From Marthasterias glacialis (lineage: Eukaryota; Echinodermata; Asteroidea; Forcipulatida; Asteriidae): a DNA stretch of 64,000 nucleotides. The notes beneath the pieces were generated by a model. That model had not been told where the DNA came from, did not search any database, and saw nothing but the letters and a program-made list of their open reading frames with translations. Both the position numbers and the translations under genes were made by a program. Positions 12,801 through 24,800 of the stretch are shown here, piece after piece (the first letter of the stretch is position 1; each line of letters begins with the position of its first letter). Where the stretch lies: positions 6,132,171 through 6,196,170 of the forward strand of contig OU452236.1 in the NCBI GenBank assembly GCA_911728455.2, in the 5' to 3' direction.

Positions 12801-15800
12801 TCATTTCTTTGTTCATGCCTGCAAGAAGACAAACATGGCGCATGAATAAGAAATTAGATTGTCTTTAAAACTAAGATGTCACATACACCATAAGCAAGTA
12901 TTAAACCACAATGTTTTGAAGGATACCAGTGTTTTGATGGTGATGAGTTTTGATGGAGACCAGTGTTGATGGAGACGAGTATTTCTATGGAGATGTGTGC
13001 TTGATGAGTGCTATATGGGGATGGGTGAGTGTTTGAAGGAGATGAGTGTTTGATGGAGATGAGTGTTTGATGAGTGCTATATGGGGATGGGTGAGTGTTT
13101 GATGGAGACGATTGTTTGATGGAGATGAGTGTTTGATGAGTGCTATATGGGGATGGGTGAGTGTTTGAAGGAGATGAGTGTTTGATGGAGATGAGTGTTT
13201 GATGAGTGCTATATGGGGATGGGTGAGTGTTTGATGGAGATGAGTGTTTGATGGAGATGAGTGCTTGATGAGTGCTATATGGGGATGGGTGAGTGTTTGA
13301 TGGAGACGATTGTTTGATGGAGATGAGTGCTTGATGAGTGCTATATGGGGATGGGTGAGTGTTTGATGGAGATGAGTGCTTGATGGAGATGAGTGTTTGA
13401 TGAATGCTATATGGGGATGGGTGAGTGTTTGAAGGAGATGAGTGTTTGATGGAGATGAGTGCTTGATGAGTGCTATATGGGGATGGGTGAGTGTTTGATG
13501 GAGATGAGTGTTTGATGGAGATGAGTGCTTGATGAGTGCTATATGGGGATGGGTGAGTGTTTGATGGAGATGAGTGCTTGATGGAGATGAGTGCTTGATG
13601 AGTGCTATATGGGGATGGGTGAGTGTTTGATGGAGATGAGTGCTTGATGAGTGCTATATGGGGATGGGTGAGTGTTTGATGGAGATGAGTGTTTGAAAGA
13701 GACAAGTGTTTGGAGATGAGTGTTTGAAAAAGACCTGTTTGATGGAGATGAGTGTTTGATGGAGATAAGTGTTTGATGGAGACGAGTGTTTGATGGAGAT
13801 GAGTGTTTGAAAGAGACGAGTGGTAGGAGATGAGCATATGAAAGAGACCTGTTTGATGGAGATGAGTGGATAGCTACAGAGAAGAGAGTTTCGATGGAGT
13901 CGTTCAATGGAGATGAGTCTTTTAAAGAGATGAGTGTTTGATGGAGATGAGTTTTTGATAGAGACAAGTGTTTAAAGATGAGTGTCTGATGGAGATGAGT
14001 GTTTTGATGGAGATGAGTGTTTTGATGGAGGTGTGCGTTTGACAGAAACAATGCTCTGAAGAAGGTGTTTTTATGGGGACGAGTTCTACAATGGACATGA
14101 GTGTTTTTATGGAGACTAATGTCATATGGAGACTTGTGTTTTGATAGAGATGAGTGTTTTGAAGGAGATGAGTGTTTTGAAGGAGATGAGTGTTTTGGAG
14201 GGTTTGAGTATTCCTATCAATACAAGCATTTCGACGGGAATGAAGATTTCAAAGGAGACTCACCAATCATGTAGTAATACTCATTCATGTACTCATTGAA
14301 GGACAGATCCATGAGCGCTTTTCCGAGGCAGTAGTTAGGAAACATCAGGAATAACTCATCCAGCCGTGAGTAAATACTCTCTAGATTCTGAACATCAAGA
14401 AATCCAACAAGAAATCATGAATACATCAGTGTTTTTTTAAAGCGTAAAGTCATTCCACCGCTGTAGCTTTAATATTTTTAATCTTACATTCATTTCAATT
14501 TTGATGCTAGTCTGTAAAAAATATATAATCTAATTTTTGTTTCCCAGTTGGTGCCGGATGAGGTGTATACCGTAATTTTCGGCCTATAAGCCGCGGCTTG
14601 CTGGTTGTTTTTCGCCCGCAAAAAGTTCCACGCGGCTTATGGTCCGGGCGGCTTATGGGCCATCGTGTCAGTAATGTAAGCCGAAAATTACAGCACTCAC
14701 ACAAAAACATTCAAGACAATGAAAATGGCAATGTGACAAAAACAACTAACCAGAAAACATAAAAGCCTTTTTAGTTCAGCTATGACAAATGTTGATATCC
14801 AATTCCAATCAAAACACGTTAAGCCGACCGAGCTAGCGCTGCTGAAAACACATCGGCGTTCAATCAGATAAATTGGTATCCGCACGCCGACGGATGTTAT
14901 CGACCGTTTTGCATTCATTGACGGACTTTACCGGTCTTTGCTGCAGTCTTTGCCGTAAGCTGCCACTGGAGGGCGCTATAAAAATGTATCACGCCCTCTG
15001 CCGGTAGCGGAGGAAACTTCTGGAAACGTTACGCTGCTGTAAATTCTTGCTTATGATGGTCGCTGCAACGTGCACGATCGGAAGACCGCAACGTAACGTA
15101 CGCACGCTGGCTGGGCTTGTAAATTGCTTGTAAATGACATACAGATAAGCTCAAAAGTATTTAATGGAAAATACAGATCTGGATTTGGCCACTGTTTCTG
15201 TGTTGACAGTAAATGCGGTCACGCTATTGTTCACCTGAAATTAAACCGTGCTCAATGGCCTTTATTTTTGGTCTTTTTCTGAAAAAATACTGCAGCTTAT
15301 GGGGTATAGCGGCTTATGTGCCGACAACTGAATCTTGCTTTGTAAATTCTTGGGCGCAGCGGCTAATGGGCCGAGCGGCTTTTGGGCTGAAAATTACGGT
15401 ACATGCGAATGCTTTCCCTGCTTGGAATTGGAAGCTGTGTAAAGACACCATTGTGTAAAATCGGACCGCCGGAGCAAAGGTCACCCAGACATTCAACTGC
15501 GGAGCGTGCACAAACCACACACACGCCGTCTAACTCTTCGTTTCACCCACACAAAGACCAAAAAAGGTCTTGAATAGTTTGGCCTTTTCTGGCTATTGAG
15601 AGGCGGTATTTGTGTAATCCCTGATTCCAGACATTTGTCCTTTTGTTCCAAGAAGAGGATTTTGAGGTATCAAAGGGCTTCCATCATTGTTTGTTCATTG
15701 TATTTTGGCTCAATGGAGGTAAGTTAGAGTGAGCTTGGAATCAAACCATGGTTCCGGGTTTAGTACCACTCCTATGCCGTTGGTAACGGCCAATTTTTTC

Positions 15801-18800
15801 CTATTCAAAGTTCGTGAATTTGACATTTATGGAGTATTTTCCAAGATGACTCACAGCCACAAAAGAAAATGACAGAACTTACAGAATCAGTGTTGAAGAT
15901 CTCCAGGATGAAGGTGGTGATCAGAGTAGTGACACCCGTGAAGAGATTCAAGACTATGAGGGTGACGAAGGCCGAGCTGGACTCCGTGAATAAGAAAGAT
16001 GCTGGGTACATGATGGGCGTCATGGAAAACCTGGGGTGTGGGGGGAAAACAATAAGAGTGGAACCATAAAAAACAAAACAATTTGCGATGCCCCATGCCA
16101 AAAACAGGCAAAATAGTGGATTGGCATTAAATGTAAAGACAACAGAAACATAAGTCTTGATATGAATGGTGATGTCTTAAACATTCCATACGTTGACATA
16201 TAATTACCTTATAGGCTTGATACCTCTTCTTTCTCATTTATTTGATGAGCAGTTAAACACCATTTTGAGTTTCGTCAGGAAGTACCTGATTGTTGCATCG
16301 AGTGTCCAGGGATGAGATTTGACGAATGTGAAAATTCCTAAAAATGGCTCAAGGACCTGGGTTCCCCCTTATCAAATAGAGCTAGAACCTTCTAGATGTT
16401 CAGCAAGTTTACAGACTCTGGGCATTACTAGAAGTATAAACACTAACAAGTTTGGACACAATGTGCGTTGTTTCTTTCTTTCCTATGGCGACTGCTTTAC
16501 TTCTCCCAACAAAATTTGAAGGCTCAAGGTTTTGAGAAAACCCGAAATCAGGAAAAACCCTGGGAAATCACACGCCTGAACTGGCTTGACATCGTTGACT
16601 GATGTGTCATCAATGTAGTATTATTTAGTGGGATGGATGGATGGTGGCTGAGTGGGACAGGGGGAGGGGTTTTTGGAAAGGGGAGATAGGACAGGGACGG
16701 GACGAGGGCGCACCAAGACTTGACAGCTTACCCGTAGAGAAGAAAGAGTGCAATGACCCCAGGCAGGTTGGTCGGGGACGTGTAAGCGGGTAAGTCGAAT
16801 GAAATCAGTATAAGGATGCAACATGTGGCTGGTAGTAGGTACGTCATCTGTATCAAAACAATTCCACAACAAATTACAAAATATCTCAAGAAATACTTAA
16901 CAGTAAATTGTAGTAAGATGCTAACTTATCATGTTTGGCATGAAGCAGACGCAGTCCGGTGGAACAAAAGTTGCCACAGAGTGAAAAGCAAGGAGAAGAG
17001 AAGCAGACAGAAGATGCAGAAAGTGAACAAAGAAAAGAAATCAGAGAGAAGACTTGTCACCAGATGATTCAAAAGTGTTATGACATGTATAATAGGTTTG
17101 TTGTGTTTTGAATTACGAGACCCTTTTTGCAGCACCTTGTTAAGGGTTTTTACAAAGTGCTGCGACCCTTACAAAGTGCTTTGGTGCAATCTGCACCCAA
17201 CCATACCAGGAACTCCAGGGGCAAACCCCTTCTCTGAACAAAAAATATTGCACTGGGTTCTTTAATGTGAATTACACAATACACAGGACCTACAGCTTTA
17301 TGTGTCATCCAAAGGAAGAAGCAATAACGGTCAAGTGTCTTGCTAAGAACACAAATGTCAAGACCAGGACCTGGGGTGGATTTCACAAAACTAGTCCTAA
17401 CTTAACACTAGTCCTAACTTATGACTAGTCCTATAAGTTAGGACTTGTTACTCGTCCTAACTCGAGATAAGACTAGTCCTAGCTCTTTGTGAAATCCACA
17501 CCTGAACCCACACTCTGCTGATCAGGAACACTAGAGCCTGAGTCTGGCTAGCTGGACCGCTCGGTCACAACACGCCATAATATCTGAATGACAAGTAAAT
17601 AAATACTATGTGAAAGATAGCGGAGATATCTTTTTATGTATAATGAAATATTACGAGCAAAGATCCCTCACCATGTCCCAGATGAAGTTGGAGACCCAGT
17701 ACACCAGCGGTCTGGTGCCGCTGACGTACTGCAGATGCTTTGCCTTGGTGGAGCGTTCAATCACCAGGAAGACGACAAAGCCGGCCGGCACAAAGGACAT
17801 AGCCACGATGATGAAGATGGCAATCAGTACATTGGTGGACTCTCGGTTACTGCAAAAAAACAAGAAAGCAAAATAATATTCAGATAGTTCAGTTCATTCT
17901 GAGCCAAGAAAATTGGGCGTCAGGTCTTAGCTGTTTAAATACAGCCACCAAATGCACCTTAACAGGGAAATATATGCTCAGTGAATTTTTCCGCTGAGCA
18001 ATAATGACAAGAGAACCAGTAATAACAATGCACTTATCATGGTAATTAGGTGTTCGGGCACTCAGCCCGGAACACCTATTGATTTTGTTCGTTTTTTTTT
18101 TTTTTTTTTTAATACTTCTTCTTCTTCTTCTCACCGAACGTTGTTCGCTAACAAATGCACACTGCTTAAAGTCACACAAACTTCAAACTTCACACACAGT
18201 TAGAACTTCAGTAGGACAGGAAACCGTTTGAGTGACGTCATGATGACGTCATCGGGTGTCGAATTACATTAAATCAAGGTTTATTAATTCAAAAAATCAT
18301 AACTCCTGAAGTACACAATGGATTTTTACAATCTATACATCATCGGAAAGGTCATTCAAAACTGCGTAAACGCCCCACAGACATGACCCCAATTTGACCT
18401 TGTCTTCCGGTTCAAACCGGAAGTTGAAAATTTCAAAAAATCATATTATAAGAAGTACTTATCACATGATCACAAATCTTGCATCAGATTGTAGAGAATT
18501 GAGTCTTCTCAAACTTTTGCATTGGAGTGACACCATTTTGACCTTTACTTCCGGTTCAAACCGGACGTTTAACGCAAATCGATTGTCCGTGTGCGTTCAA
18601 GCGTGTCCAACATTGCTGTACAAAATCCAATGCCATTATACATGTACACGTGTGTGTGTGTGTGCCTGGCTGTGTGACAACGATGCCCCATTGCTATGCA
18701 CATTAACCACACGTTGTTCTTAGTCTCTTCTCAAGGTGCATACTCCACGCTTTGTTAGTCTTTAATACAGGGCTTATTTAAACATTTAAAAATCAACAAA

Positions 18801-21800
18801 AAATCAACCGTTTGAGGTATGAACATAATTCTTTCGACAAATGTCAAGGTAAGGGAGGGTCTTTCTTTAAGACACAATAAGTGACCTCTGTGATATCTAC
18901 TTCCGGTCAAACCGGAAGTAGCTTTTTATATAAAATTGCTAAGAGCTAGGAACATGATTCTTTCACCAAATACCCAAGGTTAGGAAAGGTCATTCTCTGT
19001 TGCACATTGGGTGACCTCTATGACCTCTACTTCCGGTCAAACCGGACGTAGCTCCTCATGTAAAAGTGGTTAGAGTTAGGAACATGATTATTTCGATAAA
19101 TATCAAGGTTAGGGAAGGTGTTCATTTGTGAAACGTTAAGTGACCTTTGTGACATCTACTTCCGGTCAAACCGGAAGTAGCTCTTTATTTAAAAATGGTG
19201 AGAGCTAGGAACATGATTCTTTCACCACATACCAAGGTTAGGGAGGGTCCTTCTCTGTTGCACATTGGGTGACCTCTGTGACCTCTACTTAAGATCAAAC
19301 CGGAAGTAGCTCCTCATTTATGCATGGTAAGAGCTAGGAACATGATTCTTTCATTAAATACCAAGGTTAGGGAAGGTCCTTCTTTGTCACACATTGCGTG
19401 ACCTCTCTGAACTCTACTTCCAGTCAAACCAGAAGTACCTCCTCATTTAAAAGTGGTTAGAAATTCCTGTCCAAACCGGATGTTCAAATTAAATATTGTA
19501 TTATAAACCTCAATTTAACGTATGTTTTTCTTCATATTTTCTTAAATATAAGTTGGATTAACTTTTAATTTCATTTAACTTTTAACACATGAAATATTTT
19601 TTATAAATCACACTCCGAACACCTAGTTTTTGTGATGCCACAAAAACTCATTTCTAGTTTGACTTGTTCTGGTGAGCATGGTTTATCTGTGCTAAGCAAG
19701 TTTGTGAGAACTAAAGCTCTAAAATATTTGTCCTTTTGTCAACACCAGCACCAACTACACTAGGAGATACACCAACCCAAACTACACAGACCCCAACTAT
19801 AAAGGGAAATAGACTAGCCCCAATTATACCAGAAAATACACCACCCCGAACTACACAACAGCAACCCAATCTACACAAAATGGCCCCAACTACACTACAA
19901 CAACCCAAACTACAGCCCTAGACTTGTGGACACGTCATTAAATGTGACAGCACAATGACAGCGCAATGGCTCTCACGCGACTATACTCTCGCAAGACTGC
20001 TGTTCTCGCCATTACTGCTGCTCCTGCTCACGCCAACTACGGCCCCATTTAACTGGGGCAGTAGTCAGGGGCCAGCAGTCTCTCAAGAGCAGTATAAGCC
20101 TTTATACAAAAAATGACAACCATTTAACGACTTGTCCACAAGTCTAGCACAGCCCCAACAGCACATGGAAGGACAAAGCAGGGAAAAAATGAATCTGAAA
20201 TGGAGCAGCGCAGAAATTAAAAAAATGTCATGACACTCACACAAATTCTTCCTCTAGCTGCCATCCCGTCTTATTTACAGGATGGTTGATGACCGTGATG
20301 CCGTAGGCCGATGGGTTACCGTGGATACTGGGGTCAAGGTTCGCTCGCAAGATGGCGTTGTTGAGGACGTTGAGGTAGATCGGTAGCGAATGGTAGCCCT
20401 TGTGACTGTACCAAGCCTATACCAAAAACAGAATGAGACAATAGACAGATCCATTAAGCCCAGCCCCTCCCCTAAACAGTTTGACCAATCACAGCATTGG
20501 CTACATCACTACTGTACGCGTGGGTAGCACATTGTGCGTATCTTCAATGCCACACTACACGACATGAACGTGAGTGCTATAAGTACAGTATGCTCACGTG
20601 TGTTTACATTTTCCAAAAGGGTGTTGTCGGACTTTCAGTAGCATAGCCAAGGTTGTGATTGCTCAGCACCGGGCAGAAAAAAAGAAAAAAAAAATCTAAA
20701 TTCATGTCAATGTCTGAAATTTCTCATCTCTGAACATCAGTGTAACCAAACTGAGGCTGGAAGGGACAATAGTCTGGTACCTGTTTGTTAAGTCATTGTT
20801 CATGATTACTACTGCATACTGGGAACATAACCTAGATATATTGTAGGAAAAGGGACGTGGCAGAGTGGTCCAGCCAGACCTGTAGCCAACTCACTGAAAC
20901 GAGTGCTTTTCTGAATATTGCAAAAATTAATCGCCAAAGTTGATAAACGAATGTTTTTTTCTACTTACAATTGCGGCATTTCGTACTGCAATACTGCGGT
21001 ATGTATCAGGAACGATGTTTCCATACTTTGATGGGACAAATGTGCGTACGTTACCAAATGAAATACCTCCGTACCTAATAAGTAACAATAAAAGTCAGAT
21101 TTGGTTCTCAAAAAAGTGACAGTGAATTTTTTTCTCTTCTCAATGAGTAATCTATGGATGAGTAACTTGATAGTATGCTCACCTCCTGAGTCTGAATTTA
21201 TCGGTGGTGTAGATGATATACTCGGACATGTTTCTGCCGCTCACATCTAGGAGAATGTCGCTCGTGATGACCTTCTTCTTGTCTGGCGACGGCTCGCCAA
21301 CATTCGGCGGACAGACAAATCCGTTGCCGTCTGCAGCGCACCGACAAGTTTTCTCCTTGATGTACGACATGCCCTCTGGTTCTAGGACAATAACATGCAA
21401 AACTTGAAGAGTCAAAAGTCTGCGACTCGGAAAGAAAATCTATGAGGATTTTCTAGGAATTTTCTCTAAAGTGATGGTTTGGGGAAATAAAATACCCATC
21501 TGGAGAGCAATTTGGTGCAATTCAGAATAACACCATTTTGTGAAGTTAGGAAACCAGACAAGATAGCTGTCATCAAGGTTGGTTTATTACATGTACTAAC
21601 TTGTGGGCAGGACACCGTCTATGTTTGAAAATCCAACCCCTTAATACACCAGAAACTCAACATTACTAGAGCACCGATAGTTTTTGGGGTAAAAAAAAGA
21701 AGATGCTTTCTTGATTTAGTATGGGCATGAGGCTTTGATAAAGCGCAGCCATTGAGTGTTACGCCAGCCATTTTGAAGCCCATGTGCGAACAACTTCAAA

Positions 21801-24800
21801 ATGTCTGTGAAACTGGAGTCAAGCAAATGGTACCAGGTTGAGTTCAAACCAAGAAACCTCTGCAGCAATTCAGCCGTTTAAAGCTTGCCATTTGAAACCA
21901 GTTGAAACCAGTTTGAAACCAGTTGATGCCAGATGTATACACGCCATTATTTTCCGAGCCAGCAAATGGGTGACGTGTGTATTGTATTCCTGTGTGAAAC
22001 TTCCAGCCTGAAACAGGACGTTTTATTTCGGAGCCTGCACAGAATTTGCACTCGCCATTTAACGCTTCGTTTTACCCCCACAAAGAGGACAGGTGGTGCT
22101 AAATATTTTGCTGATTTTCTCCTATTCTGTGGGGGTTATTGTGTAATCCCCAATTCCAGACCTTTGTCCCTTTGTTCCAAGAAGAGTATTACGAGACATT
22201 GAGAGGCTTTCACCATTGTTTATTCACTGTATTTCAGCTCAATGTAACAAGTCCGAGGGAACCGAGTATCCAGCCTTGGTTCCGGATTTAGGATCAATCC
22301 TCGGCCGTAGTTCACAGCTGAGGTTTTACAAATCACAGTGCGTAAATTTGATATTTTGTCGATACAGAAAACAAAACAGAATCTTTGTTCTCTTGGCTTT
22401 GAAAAGTCAAGGTTTTATTTGTGCCAGTGGTACTCTCAAGGAAAAAGGATTCCGGCAGATCCGTGAAAATACTCCTGTCAGGCAGGAACGAGAACAAAAT
22501 GGAAGCTACCCGGCGCGAATTGGTTCGAAAAGCATTTTGCTGATGAAGAATATGACTTTCTTAGAAGGAAAACATCAGCGCGACTTCTTCAGAAGGGTGT
22601 AGTTTGAAAGCAGGGTTTAGGAAGGCTTTTGAGGTGGGGTTGTGGTGGGGGAGGGGAGGGGGAGGAAGGGACACAGGGAAAAATCATGCACAAAAAAAAA
22701 AAAATAAATAAATAAACAAATCTTCATTCTAAAAGCTTAAATTGGAATGTTCATGGCCACTTAGCAGGGCTTCCATGCAATTATCGCTACTACATGTACA
22801 TCCCCTATTTGATTTAATACAATGTACCCCTTACATACGGGTGTGTAACCCATACAAAATAATAATTTTTTAAAGAGCTACCATTTATCACGACCAGTTT
22901 TGTGGCAAAAAAAAAATTAAAACAAAAAAAAATTTGAAAATTAATAACTGAATGACCAATGATAGCTAGATGACTGCACTCGTGGAGCTGGAGAACTTTC
23001 TGCTGGCTTTTTTAGCCATCAGAAACTTGAATGTTACCTGTTACTCTAGAGCATATAGAATTTGGGCAATTCCACACACCAATGGACCAAAAAAGATAAC
23101 TTTGTAAGAGAGGCATGGGAGAGTGGGACAAAAGTAACTTATTTTATCCCAATCTTTTCCTGTCTATTCCACAGCTGTTCATGATTGTTCATAGCAAATA
23201 AATAATAAATTAATCTGTGACATTTAAAAAATTACAAGGTCATTTGAAAAGTGTTACGTATGTAACAAAGACAGACATTTTGGCCAGAGAAGTTTAAGAA
23301 AGAATTTGGTGAGATTTTCTGTGCGCTACACATCACTGCAAAACAAAGTGGAGTGACACCAGAGTTACCCCTCTGGTGATTTGAGATACTTCAATACACT
23401 GAGGCATTGTCACGAACCAATGCTGTTGAAATACTGTCTTCCAGAGGTTTTCCATTGGGATATTGTACCCCGATGGGAGCCTTTTTCTCCCAAGGGGGAG
23501 ATTCAATGGTTCCCCATGAAGAAACCTTGGAGTGACAACATCATCTGCTTCACTGCCATCATTGGGATATACTGACACCCTGATAGAGTATCCCAAATGG
23601 GAAATAATACCTTGACTGGAACCCTCCCCATCCCCCACCCCCAATGCGGATATCAATGGTACCCAGTAAGGAAACCCTTAGGGTGACAGGGACACCTTAA
23701 GGTCGTGTTGAGTTGAAATGGGCCACGCCCAGTGGCTGATGGCTACACCTGAATGCACCAAATTGGCAAAAGGTCTATGCTACAGGTATGGAAAGGGAAA
23801 ACACCAAGTGCCCCACAGGACCATCCTGTGGCAAAGGGATACACTATTGTTTCAGAAGGGAATACACCCAGTGGTAATGGGATACACCACGAAGCAGAGA
23901 ACCTGGCTGGCAAAGGGACATTAAGGGACACCCAGTGGCAAAGGGACATCAAGGGACACCCAGTGGCAAAGAGAAATAAAGGGGCACCCAGTGTCAAAGT
24001 GACATCAAGGGACAACCAGTGACAAAAGGACATCAAGGGGCACCCACTGGCAAAGGGACATCAAGGGACACCCACTGGCAAAGAGAAATAAAGGGGCACC
24101 CAGTGTCAAAGTGACATCAAGGGACACCCAGTGACAAAAGGACATCAAGGGGCACCCACTGGCAAAGGGACATCAAGGGACACCCAGTGGCAAAGGGACA
24201 TCAAGGGACACCCAGTGGCAAAGGGACACCCAGTGGCAAAGGGACACCCAGTGGTAAAGGGACATCAAGGGACACCCAGTGGCAAAGGGGCATCAAGGGA
24301 CACCCAATGGCAAGGGGACATCAAGGGACACCCAGTGGCAAAGGGGCATCAAGGGACACCTAGTAGGAAAGGGACATCAAGGGACATTCCCAGTGGCAAA
24401 GGGACACCCAGTGGCAAAGGGCCATCAAGGGACACCCAGTGGCAAAGGGACATCAAGGGACACCCAGTGGCAAAGGGACACCCAGTGGTAAAGGGACATC
24501 AAGGGACACCCAGTGGCAAAGGGATATCAAGGGACACCCAGTGGCAAGGGGATATCATGGGACACCCAGTGGCAAAGGGACATCAAGGAACACCCAGTGG
24601 CAAAGGGATATCATGGGACACCCAGTGGCAAAGGGACATCAAGGAACACCCAGTGGCAAAGGGATATCATGGGACACCCAGTGGCAAAGGGACATCAAGG
24701 AACACCCAGTGGCAAAGGGACATCAAGGAACACCCAGTGGCAAAGGGATATCAAGGAACACCCAGTGGCAAAGGGATATCATGGGACACCCAGTGGCAAA

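Noticed and set aside
12854..13837. 327-codon minus-strand open frame rich in Ser, His, Pro
   Set aside because: It is the translation of the 66-bp minisatellite, lies wholly in an intron, and has no start context or splice logic.
18047..19625. Helitron
   Set aside because: Minus strand ends CTAA after a hairpin, but the other end lacks 5' TC, and inverted terminal sequences are present, which Helitrons lack.
19711..19921. Open frames on both strands at 19.7-19.9 kb
   Set aside because: Low-complexity CCCAACTACAC repeat gives open frames in both directions.
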